In this document: one piece after another, positions 44,335 through 51,867 of the stretch | Layout: each line of letters begins with the position of its first letter | How positions within the stretch are numbered: the stretch's first letter is position 1 | NCBI RefSeq assembly: GCF_016834655.1 | Contig: NZ_JAENHP010000004.1 | Coordinates: forward strand, 124,001 to 188,000 | Length of the DNA: 64,000 bases | Source: Paractinoplanes ovalisporus | Lineage (GTDB): Bacteria > Actinomycetota > Actinomycetes > Mycobacteriales > Micromonosporaceae | Direction of reading: 5' to 3' | Notes under the pieces: model-generated | What the model was told of the DNA's origin: nothing | What the model saw: the letters and a program-made list of their open reading frames with translations, nothing else | The model's database searches: none | Program-made: the position numbers and the translations under genes

Positions 44335-44760
44335 GTGACCGACATGCCCCAGAAACTCGCCGGGATCGTCGACGAGTTCGCCTCGGCGCCGCGCGACGTG
44401 GTGCTCGAGATGCTGCTCGAGTTCGCCGACGCCATGCCGCCGCTGCCCGCCGACCTGGCCGGGCACGACGGCATGGAGCAGGTGCCCGAGTGCCAGACCC
44501 AGTTCTTCCTCAAGGCCACGGTGCGGCCCGACGACACCGTCGAGGTGTTCTTCGACTGCCCGCCCGAGGCGCCGACCACGCGGGCCTTCGCGGGCATCCT
44601 GGCCGAGGGCCTCGAGGGGGCGACGACCACCGAGATCCTCGGGGTGCCCGACGACCTCTACGCCCGGATGGGTCTGTCGCAGGCGATCAGCCCGCTGCGG
44701 ATCCGGGGCGGCACGGCGATCCTGTCCCGCCTGAAACGCCAGGTCGCGGCCCAACGCTGA
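44335..44760 (+). CDS. sufE: SufE-family sulfur acceptor protein
   Basis: A 141-residue SufE protein that accepts sulfur from the cysteine desulfurase SufS and passes it to the SufBCD Fe-S scaffold. The acceptor Cys is in VPECQTQFFLKA (about residue 52), and the conserved loop GVPDDLYARMGLSQAISPLRIRG follows. The start is a GTG at 44335. It overlaps nothing upstream, follows the CBS gene by 24 bases and precedes a DsbA-like gene by 11 bases, so it is probably part of a small rightward operon. No suf operon is in the window. Confidence 0.9.
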   Translation: MTDMPQKLAGIVDEFASAPRDVVLEMLLEFADAMPPLPADLAGHDGMEQVPECQTQFFLKATVRPDDTVEVFFDCPPEAPTTRAFAGILAEGLEGATTTEILGVPDDLYARMGLSQAISPLRIRGGTAILSRLKRQVAAQR

Positions 44761-44771
44761 GGGAGCGTCCC

Positions 44772-45413
44772 GTGGATATCCAGGTCTGGTCCGACGTTGT
44801 CTGCCCGTGGTGCTATCTCGGCAAGCGCCGGCTCGAGTCGGCCATCGCCGAACTCGACACCGAGGTCACCGTGACGTACCGGGCGTTCCAGCTCGACCCG
44901 TCCCCGGTCCCGCCCGGCCTTCCCCTGCGACAGGCGATGGAGGCCGGCATCGGCAGCCCGGCGCGCGTCGACCAGATGCTCGCCGCCGTTGCGTCGCTTG
45001 CGGCGGGCGCGGGCCTGGCCCTCGACTTCGACCGGGCCATCGCCGCCAACACGTTCGACGCGCACCGGCTGATCGCGTGGGCCGCGGGCCTGGGGCGTCA
45101 GCACGAGATGGTCAAGGCGCTGCAGCGGGCCCATTTCGCCCTCGGGCTCGACATCGGCTCCCGACCGGCGCTGGCCGCGATCGCCGGAACGGCCGGGCTG
45201 AACCCGGAGACAGCGGCCGCCTACCTCGACTCCGACGCCGGGTCCGATGCCGTGAACGCCGACCTGGCCGGGGCGCGCGAGCTGGGCATCACGAGCGTGC
45301 CGTTCTTCCTCGTCGACGGGAAGTTCGCCCTGCAGGGGGCGCAGGAGCCGGCGACCCTGGTCGAGGCGTTCAACGAAATCATCCGGCGGGAAGCGGTCGA
45401 AGCGGGTCGGTAG
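44772..45413 (+). CDS. DsbA/FrnE-like thioredoxin-fold oxidoreductase
   Basis: A 213-residue cytoplasmic DsbA-family protein. The active site CPWC is at about residues 11-14 (SDVVCPWCYLGKRRLE), an all-helical insertion follows, and the cis-Pro loop is TSVPFFLVDGKF. FrnE-like proteins handle disulfides in oxidative stress or polyketide oxidation. There is no signal peptide. The GTG at 44772 follows GGGAG with good spacing, 11 bases after the sufE stop. Confidence 0.9.
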   Translation: MDIQVWSDVVCPWCYLGKRRLESAIAELDTEVTVTYRAFQLDPSPVPPGLPLRQAMEAGIGSPARVDQMLAAVASLAAGAGLALDFDRAIAANTFDAHRLIAWAAGLGRQHEMVKALQRAHFALGLDIGSRPALAAIAGTAGLNPETAAAYLDSDAGSDAVNADLAGARELGITSVPFFLVDGKFALQGAQEPATLVEAFNEIIRREAVEAGR

Positions 45414-45454
45414 ACCTCGCCACCCATCCGTGAATTTCGACGCCGGTCGATGAG

Positions 45455-45468
45455 GTTCCACGTGAAAC
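45455..45468. promoter_or_regulatory. parS-like site GTTCCACGTGAAAC
   Basis: A 14-bp near-palindrome that matches the ParB-binding consensus GTTNCACGTGAAAC; its reverse reading is GTTTCACGTGGAAC. It lies in the 77-bp convergent gap between the FrnE-like and YbaK genes, a common location, and fits the oriC-near gyrA setting. Confidence 0.7.
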
Positions 45469-45490
45469 GTGATCGACCAGCGTCGATACG

Positions 45491-46054
45491 TCAGCCGATC
45501 AGCTTGGCGAGGTCTTCGATCACCTCGGCGCCCGGCAGGGCACCCAGGGCCGGCCCGGCGATCGCGATCTTGCTGTGCCGCACCCCGGAGCCGATGATCA
45601 CGTGCGGGGTCGCGGCCACCCGGGCGTCGACCAGGATGGGCCAGTCGGCGGGCAGGCCGATCGGGGTGATGCCGCCGTACTCCATGCCGGTCAGACGCAC
45701 CGCGTCGTCCATCGGGGCGAAGCTCGCCTTACGGACGTCCAGGCGCCGCCGCACGACACCGTTCACGTCGGCGCGTGTCGTGGCGAGCACGATGCAGGCG
45801 GCGTAGCGGGTCTCACCGTCCCGCTTGCCGGCCACGATCACGCAGTTCGCCGAGACGTCCAGACCGACGTCGTACGCCTCGCAGAAGGCCGCCGTGTCGG
45901 CGAGCTGGGCGTCGATCGGAGCCACGAGCACCTGGTCCGCGTCGATCGGCGCGTCTTCGGGCCAGACGGTCAGCGCCTTGGCGACCGGGGTCGCGAGCAG
46001 GTCGGTGCGGGTCTGGGCGGGCTCGAGCTTCAGGGTTCCCATCACGTCCGCCAT
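45491..46054 (-). CDS. YbaK/EbsC-family (aminoacyl-tRNA deacylase-like) protein
   Basis: A 187-residue YbaK-domain protein related to the editing domain of ProRS, which hydrolyses mischarged aminoacyl-tRNA. Segments include ANCVIVAGKRDGETRYAACIV, RLDVRKASFAPMDDAVRLTG, the conserved EYGGITPIGLPADWPILVD and HVIIGSGVRHSKIAI. The lysine that YbaK uses for catalysis may be the one in LDVRKASFA. The ATG at 46054 has its AGCGAGG flush against it; the ATG 12 bases later (46042) is a plausible alternative. The substrate is unproven. Confidence 0.85.
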   Translation of the reverse strand: MADVMGTLKLEPAQTRTDLLATPVAKALTVWPEDAPIDADQVLVAPIDAQLADTAAFCEAYDVGLDVSANCVIVAGKRDGETRYAACIVLATTRADVNGVVRRRLDVRKASFAPMDDAVRLTGMEYGGITPIGLPADWPILVDARVAATPHVIIGSGVRHSKIAIAGPALGALPGAEVIEDLAKLIG

Positions 46055-46188
46055 CCTCGCTCAATACCGCCCCGCCAGGTAGTCCTCCCCCGTTCGGGGC
46101 CGGGCGTGGGGCGCGCCCGTCAACAAGCCGCGATGTGCCCGGGCCCTCTTCCTCAGGAAGCGGCCTCGGCTGCCGACCGTCAGAGGGT

Positions 46189-46971
46189 GTGAGGGAGCGA
46201 CGTGAAGGACGGGTCGGAACCGTCAGTGGGCTGGCACTTCTGGCCGGCGGGACAGCCATGGCGGCGTCCGTCGGCGGAGATCACCAGTCGCTGTCGGCGA
46301 CGCTGTTGCTGGGCGCGCTGACGCTCGGGCTCGGGCATTCGCTGCTCGACGAGATCAAGCGTCAGGCCCGTCGCGCGGCGGCCCGTTGGTCGCGCTCCGA
46401 CACCACCAACGCCGTTCTGCTCGGCGTGTGGGCCGAGACTTCGCTGCTCGCCAGCATCCTGCTGTTCCACTCGTCGGCCACGCGGGCGGTCGGTCTGGTA
46501 CTCGCCGTCGCCTATGCCGCCGCTTGCGGCTATTTCGTCACCGAGCGCCGTCGTACGGTCGCCGAGACCACTCCCGCAGTCGCGGCTCCGGGCCGGCAGC
46601 CGACCGTCAAGCCGGACGAGGAGCCAGGCGAGGAGCCGGGCGCCGGGCACCTTCCGACGACGGTTGACCTCGGCGTCATCTCGCCGCCCTCGCCGACTGC
46701 GGCCGTGACCACTGCCGGCGACGAACCCCGTCGGCCGGAGGATGACGGGACGGTTCTGCACCAGCGCCACGGCGGCTTCTCCGGTCACGCCCCCACGGCC
46801 GGCCACGGCCCGATGATGTCGGCCCGGCGCCCGTCGGCCGGCCCGGCACCCGCCCTGCCCACCCACCCGATGTCGCACGGCCCGGCCAAGCACGGCCGTT
46901 CCGTGGCGCACGCTCCCGCCGCCCACATCTTCGCGGGCTCGGAAGCAGCGGGAGCGACCAACGCCGCCTGA
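46189..46971 (+). CDS. Membrane protein with long cytoplasmic or outside tail, unknown
   Basis: A protein of about 260 residues with three predicted membrane helices near the start (GLALLAGGTAMAASV, TLLLGALTLGLGHSLL, AVLLGVWAETSLLASILLF and AVGLVLAVAYAAACGYF form up to four), then a Pro/Glu/His-rich tail (ending HAPAAHIFAGSEAAGATNAA) without known domains. The start is uncertain: GTG 46189 keeps the first helix; ATG 46258 would cut into it. The frame is open much further upstream, but there it runs opposite the YbaK gene and is a shadow. No function is recognised. Confidence 0.55.
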   Translation: MRERREGRVGTVSGLALLAGGTAMAASVGGDHQSLSATLLLGALTLGLGHSLLDEIKRQARRAAARWSRSDTTNAVLLGVWAETSLLASILLFHSSATRAVGLVLAVAYAAACGYFVTERRRTVAETTPAVAAPGRQPTVKPDEEPGEEPGAGHLPTTVDLGVISPPSPTAAVTTAGDEPRRPEDDGTVLHQRHGGFSGHAPTAGHGPMMSARRPSAGPAPALPTHPMSHGPAKHGRSVAHAPAAHIFAGSEAAGATNAA

Positions 46972-47041
46972 CAAGTGCTGAAGCGACGAGCGGGGAGGCA
47001 CCCGACGTGCCTCGACGGCCGGGGCGCGTTGTGCGGCCCGA

Positions 47042-47440
47042 TCAGGCGGGCAGGACCACGATCATCGGCGGCACCGGGACGCCGCCCGTGGTCTCGGTCG
47101 GAAGTTCCGGCGCCGGCAACCAGTCGAGCCCCAGCAACTCCGGACCCATCCCGTCGTCGATGCCGATGCGGGGCTCACCGTCGGCCACCGTCACCGCGAA
47201 CACCGACGTCATGCCCGACGGGTAGGGCATCTCGAGAACGTGGCGGGCCGCGCTCACCACCAGCCCGGTCTCTTCGAACACCTCACGCCGGACGGCCTCT
47301 TCCGCGGTCTCCCCCGGTTCGAGGCCGCCGCCCGGCAAGGTCCACCACTCACCGCCACCGGATCGCCGACTGCGCTCATGCACCATCAGTACGCGGCCGT
47401 CCCGGACGATCACGGCAGCGGCCCGTTTTCGTTCGCTCAC
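47042..47440 (-). CDS. NUDIX hydrolase
   Basis: A 132-residue Nudix protein with a perfect Nudix box [20 protein letters not shown] (then TGL; Gx5Ex7REUxEExGU), hydrolysing a nucleoside diphosphate-linked substrate with Mg2+. Segments outside the box ([20 protein letters not shown]) resemble ADP-ribose/NTP pyrophosphatase-like members, but the substrate is unknown. The GTG at 47440 gives the fitting N-terminus [12 protein letters not shown]; the frame is open to 47536. It is a single gene, convergent with the unknown membrane protein gene. Confidence 0.85.
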   Translation of the reverse strand: MSERKRAAAVIVRDGRVLMVHERSRRSGGGEWWTLPGGGLEPGETAEEAVRREVFEETGLVVSAARHVLEMPYPSGMTSVFAVTVADGEPRIGIDDGMGPELLGLDWLPAPELPTETTGGVPVPPMIVVLPA

Positions 47441-47492
47441 GAGACGCAGGCTAACCGGCCCCACGCTCGTTCCGCATGACAACTTCGAAGCC

Positions 47493-47501
47493 TGTGGATA
47501 A
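47493..47501. promoter_or_regulatory. Single perfect DnaA box (TTATCCACA on the minus strand)
   Basis: TGTGGATAA at 47493-47501 is the reverse complement of the consensus DnaA box. It stands alone between the Nudix and CFA-synthase genes; it may be a titration site or chance. Confidence 0.3.
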
Positions 47502-47563
47502 CGTCCGCATTCGTTCCCGTGTAACGGATCTCTCACTGGCCGAAGAGGACAGACCGATACCGA

Positions 47564-48859
47564 TCACACCGAATAGTCACTGCGCGTAGGAGGCATGTCA
47601 CTCGCTCCGTCACGGTGATCCTTCACCGCCAGGACCTGGTTGACCCCGATACGTGACTGCTCGAAGGCGAGCGCCGACGCCGCCATGTAGAGCCGCCACA
47701 CGCGGGCCCGTCCGGGCGAGGTGAGCCGCACGGCCGTCGACCAGTCCGACTCCAGGTTCGCGACCCAGGCCCGCAGCGTGCGGCCGTAGTGCTCCCGAAG
47801 CGCATGCACGTCGCGTACCTCGAAGCCGGCCTGTTCGAGGATCGTGACCGTGGTGCCCACCGGCGCCAGTTCACCGTCGGGGAAGACGTACGCGTCGATG
47901 AAGCTGCGCGGCTGGTGCGGCTGTTTCGGCGGCAGGTGCAGCCGCGAGATCTGGTGGTTGAGCAGCCGCCCACCCGGCTTGAGCTGGGCATAGAGGATGG
48001 CCGCGTATTCCGCGTAGGGCTCGGTGCCGACGTGTTCGGCCATGCCCACGCTGGAGATCGCGTCGAACGGCCCGTCCTCGAGGTCGCGGTAGTCCTCGAC
48101 CCGGATCTCGACCCGCCCCTCCAGCCCGGCCTCGGCGACCTGCTTGCGGGCGAACTCCGCCTGCTCGGTCGAGAGCGTGATGCCGACGACCCGCACGCCG
48201 TACTCGCGGGCGGCGTGGATGGCCAGGCTGCCCCACCCGCAGCCGACGTCGAGCAACCGCTGTCCCGGCTGGAGGCCGAGCTTGCGGCAGATCAGGTCGA
48301 GCTTGTCGCGCTGGGCGTCGGCCAGGTCGTAGCCGGGCTCGCCGGACGTCCAGTAGGCGCAGGAGTAGACCATGCTGGGCCCGAGCACGAGCCGGTAGAA
48401 GTCGTTGCCGACGTCGTAGTGGTGGCTGATGGCCTGCCGGTCGCGGCGCTTGCTGTGCCGGGTGCCGGTGACGACCATCTCTTCCGGCGGTGGCTTGGGC
48501 TGGGTGCCCAGCACGCCGAGGCGTACGAGATCACCCGCGACGGCCCGGATCGGCACGTCCTTGATGTCCGGGGACCGCCAGACCAGCGCGGCCAGGCGGT
48601 TGAGGATCTCGTAGAGGTCGCCCTCGACGTCGATCTCGCCGGCGACGTAGGCCCGGGCCAGGCCGAGCTCGTTGGGCTGCCACATCAGGCGGCGCAGCGC
48701 ACGGCGGTGGCGGATGACCAGGACGGGCCCGTCGGCGGGACCGGCGGTGGAGCCGTCCCAGGCGCGGATGCGTACGGGAATCGGGGTCTGGAGCAGCGCC
48801 TCGAGGACGCCCTGCAGTTTTGTCGCGGTGGTGGTGAAGTGGGGGATCGTGGTCGCCAT
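47564..48859 (-). CDS. Cyclopropane-fatty-acyl-phospholipid synthase family methyltransferase
   Basis: A 431-residue SAM-dependent enzyme that modifies unsaturated fatty acids in membrane phospholipids. Family segments: the N-terminal DUF-like region, ISHHYDVGNDFYRLVLGPSMVYSCAYW, the SAM-binding LDVGCGWGSLAIHAA, GITLSTEQAEFA, VEDYRDLEDGPFDAISSVGMAEHVG and YVFPDGELAP. The ATG at 48859 follows GGGAGGTTCCG and is preferred to the ATG at 48898. It is longer than the E. coli enzyme (382). No fatty-acid gene is adjacent. Confidence 0.92.
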   Translation of the reverse strand: MATTIPHFTTTATKLQGVLEALLQTPIPVRIRAWDGSTAGPADGPVLVIRHRRALRRLMWQPNELGLARAYVAGEIDVEGDLYEILNRLAALVWRSPDIKDVPIRAVAGDLVRLGVLGTQPKPPPEEMVVTGTRHSKRRDRQAISHHYDVGNDFYRLVLGPSMVYSCAYWTSGEPGYDLADAQRDKLDLICRKLGLQPGQRLLDVGCGWGSLAIHAAREYGVRVVGITLSTEQAEFARKQVAEAGLEGRVEIRVEDYRDLEDGPFDAISSVGMAEHVGTEPYAEYAAILYAQLKPGGRLLNHQISRLHLPPKQPHQPRSFIDAYVFPDGELAPVGTTVTILEQAGFEVRDVHALREHYGRTLRAWVANLESDWSTAVRLTSPGRARVWRLYMAASALAFEQSRIGVNQVLAVKDHRDGASDMPPTRSDYSV

Positions 48860-48991
48860 CGGAACCTCCCGGGCGCTGCATCGCGCGAGGTGAATCATGG
48901 AACCGATTCACTATCCGCCCGACGCGGCAAATTACATAAGATGCTTTTGTAGTTTTGTGATGGAGGACTCATGCGGTGCGCATGAGCGGAC

Positions 48992-49528
48992 TCACACTGC
49001 GCGCATGACCCGTTCGAGACTGGCCAGTCTCATGGGTCGTGCCTGGTCACGGCGGCTTTCGGTGAGGGCCTCGAGAACGGCCCGACGCTCCCTTTCGGAC
49101 AGTACGCCCGCGAACGGTGACGCGGAACGCAGCCGGACCGCGTATTGGGCCGGGGAGGTCAACGCGTCGAGCACGGCGGCGGGTTCGCCGGCCAGCAGCA
49201 CCTCCCACCGGTCGAGCCATTCCCATTCGCTGCCGCCCGGGTGCAGGCGTCGCAGCCGGCGGATGTTGATCTCGGCGAGGGCGAGCACGGCCGCGGGCGA
49301 CGCGGCGAGCCGGGCCGCGATGGCCTGGTGCAGCCACAGCTGTTCGAGTTCGGCCCGGGTGAGTACCGGGTGGATCAGCGCCTCGACGTCGGCCCGGCGC
49401 ACCCGTCGGTGCGAGCCGATCACGACGTACGGAAGGAGGCCGCGGGCGCAGAGGTCCAGCACCCGGCGCCGCGAGAACCTCAGCAGGATCGCGGCTTCAC
49501 CGATGGTGAGCAGATCGCCCGTGCGCAT
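48992..49528 (-). CDS. Excisionase/MerR-like helix-turn-helix protein
   Basis: A 178-residue protein with an N-terminal excisionase-type HTH (about 3-55, LLTIGEAAILLRFSRRRVLDLCARGLLPYVVIGSHRRVRRADVEAL) and a longer helical C-terminal domain (about 70-178) of unknown type. The HTH resembles antitoxins and Xis proteins; here it lies on the chromosome outside the integrated element and has no partner beside it. No ribosome site is seen before ATG 49528 or GTG 49534. It could be a leaderless gene. Confidence 0.7.
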   Translation of the reverse strand: MRTGDLLTIGEAAILLRFSRRRVLDLCARGLLPYVVIGSHRRVRRADVEALIHPVLTRAELEQLWLHQAIAARLAASPAAVLALAEINIRRLRRLHPGGSEWEWLDRWEVLLAGEPAAVLDALTSPAQYAVRLRSASPFAGVLSERERRAVLEALTESRRDQARPMRLASLERVMRAV

Positions 49529-49581
49529 CGTCACGCGTGGATATTGGCGCGTACGCGATCGCCGATGCAACAACCGAACGG

Positions 49582-50292
49582 CTATTGACTCTTTCGCTGA
49601 CCGGTTGGGACCTCGCTGAAGAGATACGTCCGTTCCTGGAGCATCTCCAGGCTGAGCCGTACGCCCGTAAGCCGCTCAGCCAGCGCAAACCCCGCCGCCG
49701 TAGGGTCCGCCGACCCACCCAGTCCCGCCGCCGCGATCTGTGTCCCCAGTTCCGACGCTTTCGCCCCGGTGCGCCGACCGGCCTCCATCGGATCGAGAGC
49801 GAGCTGCACCGCCTCGTCCTCGAGAACCAGGAACCGCCCCCGCCCGTCCGCCCCGCGATACAGACAGACCACGGTCGTCCCCACCGAGAGCGGCCTCAGC
49901 AACTCGTCCGCGAGCCCCAGCGTCCCGTTGTCCTCGACGACAAGCGACCACGAGTCATCAAGCCGCGAAACCCCGAAGTAGTACTTCTCGATGGCCCCGC
50001 GCTGCCCGTCCCCCGCCCCCACCATCTGCTGCCACCCGATGCGCTCGAGCTCCTTGGCGCCCATCCGCTCAAGCACCTGAGCCGGCCGCACGTTGCCCAC
50101 CCAGACAAAGCAGAACCCCTTACGCAGATCCCCCACCTGCGCAAACCAGGAGTAGTCAGCCGCAACAGCCTCCCGCCCCAGAGCAACCGAGGACGGCGAC
50201 GGCAACGATGGCGCCGGGGCCGGGGCCGGCTCGGACCCACAGCCCGCCAGCACCCCACCCGCCATCAACGTAAGAACCGCACGCCGTCGCAC
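49582..50292 (-). CDS. DUF6461-type lipoprotein
   Basis: A 236-residue secreted lipoprotein: a signal peptide (MRRRAVLTLMAGG) ends in the lipobox VLAGC, giving lipid-modified Cys18, then a Pro/Ala/Ser linker and a DUF6461-like domain (DYSWFAQVGDLRKGFCFVWVGN, GWQQMVGAGDG, YYFGVSRLDDSWSLVVEDNG). DUF6461 function is unknown. The GTG at 50292 is preferred over the TTG at 50319 because it gives a normal signal peptide. It is the last chromosomal gene before the integrated element. Confidence 0.85.
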   Translation of the reverse strand: MRRRAVLTLMAGGVLAGCGSEPAPAPAPSLPSPSSVALGREAVAADYSWFAQVGDLRKGFCFVWVGNVRPAQVLERMGAKELERIGWQQMVGAGDGQRGAIEKYYFGVSRLDDSWSLVVEDNGTLGLADELLRPLSVGTTVVCLYRGADGRGRFLVLEDEAVQLALDPMEAGRRTGAKASELGTQIAAAGLGGSADPTAAGFALAERLTGVRLSLEMLQERTYLFSEVPTGQRKSQ

Positions 50293-50367
50293 GGCGCCCA
50301 GTAGATCAAACGTCCACAACCCACGAGCCCCCGGACCCGGTCGACATATCCCCGGAGGAACGCAAAA

Positions 50368-50393
50368 ATCCCCCCGGCTTCAGCCGGAGGGAT
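50368..50393 (-). terminator. Ancestral terminator of tRNA-Ala, now displaced
   Basis: On the minus strand ATCCCTCCGGC pairs with GCCGGGGGGAT around a 4-base loop and is followed by TTTTT, a model intrinsic terminator. It lies next to the left copy of the tRNA 3' end (50399-50428), so before the element inserted it would have terminated the tRNA-Ala transcript; the intact tRNA is now 9.9 kb away. Confidence 0.7.
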
Positions 50394-50398
50394 CTATG

Positions 50399-50428
50399 TG
50401 TGGAGCCCAGGGGACTTGAACCCCTAAC
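50399..50428. repeat. Left attachment site, 30-bp direct repeat
   Basis: Identical to 60276-60305. It contains the T-arm and acceptor 3' half of tRNA-Ala (minus strand) without the rest of the gene; this is the copy carried by the element or left by recombination. Confidence 0.93.
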
Positions 50429-50520
50429 GACGGATCGTGGACATTTCGGCGCGCGTATCGCCTTTGATCTGGCGCTTGGTACAGGCGGTTGTCGGCGGTA
50501 ATCGCGCGCTGTCGGCTTTT

Positions 50521-50540
50521 ATCTGGGCCGGATCTGGGCC
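50521..50540 (+). repeat. Left arm-type repeats (ATCTGGGCC)
   Basis: Two direct copies of ATCTGGGCC (50521-50529 and 50532-50540) lie about 100 bp inside the left end; a degenerate one (GATCTGGCG) starts at 50467. The same pair occurs inside the right end at 60210-60231. They are probable integrase or excisionase arm-binding sites. Confidence 0.6.
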
Positions 50541-50598
50541 CGATGATCTTTCGGCAACGGAGGGGGCCGAGGCTTCCCGGGGCGCGGGCTCTGCCCAA

Positions 50599-50658
50599 TC
50601 ACATCGCGCGGTGGCCGGCAAGCACGCCCCACCGCTTGCCGGCCACCGCGCGATGTGA
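50599..50658. repeat. 24-bp perfect inverted repeat with 12-base loop
   Basis: 50599-50622 pairs perfectly with 50635-50658 (stem core CGCGCGGTGGCCGGCAAG). It sits in the gene-free stretch 50429-51192 of the element, where short open frames have no ribosome sites. It is a candidate replication or transfer site. Beyond it lie GCCGCCGGAGGCAA-like repeats and no gene. Confidence 0.85.
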
Positions 50659-51014
50659 CTTGCCTACGGCGCGTTCCTGGAAGCCTCTTCCCGAGCGCCC
50701 GCCGGAGGCAGGTCTCTTCGGGGTTCGGGGCAGCGCCCCGGCCGCCGGAGGCAAGCTCGTCGACTCTACGGCGGGGAGGTAGCTTCGCGCTGAGCGCGCG
50801 GTCAGAGTCCTTGACGTCGGGCTCAGGACGCTTCCGCCTTTGTCGAGCGGGAGCGCCTACCTCGCTCTGACCCAAGGGAGCCGTGATCGGAGCAGTCCCC
50901 TCGCCGGTCCTGCAGTCGCCCGTACCGGCACCAGTCAGAGCAGGTCACTCGAACGCCCTTGCGAGATAGACGTTTTCGCAGCTCAAGGTCGGTCCGAGGT
51001 TGTTCCCGGTCAGA

Positions 51015-51043
51015 TAAATGTCGTACCTTGGTCATACTGTCAA
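51015..51043 (-). promoter_or_regulatory. Promoter-like sequence pointing into the gene-free end
   Basis: On the minus strand a perfect TTGACA (51038-51043) is followed 17 bases later by CATTTA (51015-51020). GTCAAG/CTTGAC forms an inverted repeat at 51039-51056. No gene lies downstream on that strand before the element end. Confidence 0.4.
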
Positions 51044-51192
51044 GTCGTGGCTTGACTGACCGGACTATCCGGTCGATCGTTGCGACATGGAAGGGGCCCC
51101 GCGCCCATGGATCCGGTCAGAGCCGGGAGCGGGACCCCAGGTAGTAGGGATAGGTAGTTGGTGGACCGGGTTGGGGCGTCTTCTAGTTGGCG

Positions 51193-51318
51193 CTAGAAGA
51201 GTTCCAACCCGTTCACCGCGGTGACCAGAGTGGCCAGAGCACCGGTGAGAGCGGCGATCGCGTAGAGCACGCGAACGAGGATCTCCCACCATCGCGGCCG
51301 ACGGGGCCGGTCGGGCAT
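51193..51318 (-). CDS. 41-residue membrane micro-protein of the element
   Basis: The product begins MPDRPRRPRWWEILVRV and has one membrane helix (VLYAIAALTGALATLVTAV). The ATG at 51318 follows AAAGGAGGTGCA, one of the best ribosome sites in the window, which argues the gene is real in spite of its size. The frame is open upstream to 51459 without such a site. Its stop lies in the hairpin CTTCTAG/CTAGAAG (51179-51198). Similar small basic WWE-type membrane peptides occur in actinomycete elements by my recollection. Function is unknown. Confidence 0.6.
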   Translation of the reverse strand: MPDRPRRPRWWEILVRVLYAIAALTGALATLVTAVNGLELF

Positions 51319-51607
51319 TGCACCTCCTTTCTCGTAGGAACCTCCAGAGAGTCCCAGACTCCCCTGACAAAAACGAGGCTCAGCGGGTCTCGGGCCGGAT
51401 GACTTCGGTACGCGGGGTGAAACTCCTGCTGGGAGGGGGTCCCAAGTAGACGTCGCCATGCTGTCAGAGGCCGTACGAATCCGGAAATGGCCGGTGGCAA
51501 CGGTGTAATTCGTTGCCGTTCCGTGATAAACGACGCGCGAGCTGACCGCCCGGGAAATGGCCTAACCAGCGTCGGTCCCGTCGCAGGAAGACGAGCTGCC
51601 CACGGGA

Positions 51608-51619
51608 TAAGACGTCTTA
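51608..51619. promoter_or_regulatory. Palindrome TAAGACGTCTTA, likely GntR operator
   Basis: A perfect 12-bp palindrome sharing the AAGACGTCTT core with 55047-55060. It lies between the micro-protein gene and the cargo gene. The 51319-51867 gap otherwise holds a terminator and no gene. Confidence 0.55.
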
Positions 51620-51656
51620 ACACTGTGGTGAGGGCACCGGTTTTGCTCCAGACCTC

Positions 51657-51700
51657 AAGAAGCCCGGCAGTCCCCTCCGGGGTGACTGCCGGGCTTCTTT
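51657..51700 (+). terminator. Strong intrinsic terminator
   Basis: AAGAAGCCCGGCAGTC (51657-51672) pairs with GACTGCCGGGCTTCTT (51684-51699), followed by T residues. It lies on the plus strand about 170 bases before the cargo gene, just after the TAAGACGTCTTA palindrome. Confidence 0.85.
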
Positions 51701-51867
51701 GTGTCCGCTGGTAGCTGGCGTTGCGCGGCCGGGTCGACGCCGAGAGCGAAGCGGCAAGGCGTCGATCCCGTGCCGCGCCTTGAAGACGTATAGAAAGTTC
51801 TCACCGCCGAAGCGCCAGTCATTCCCCGGTTGCCTGCCCTCTTGACTACTGGCCGTATGGTCGATCG

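Noticed and set aside
48992..49528. Reading the HTH protein as a second excisionase or part of the element
   Set aside because: It lies outside the 30-bp repeats with a chromosomal lipoprotein gene between, and its C-terminal domain is longer than in Xis proteins.
50437..50875. Several 60-120 codon frames on both strands in the left end of the element
   Set aside because: They follow the large palindrome and GC-rich repeats, lack ribosome sites and recognisable content.
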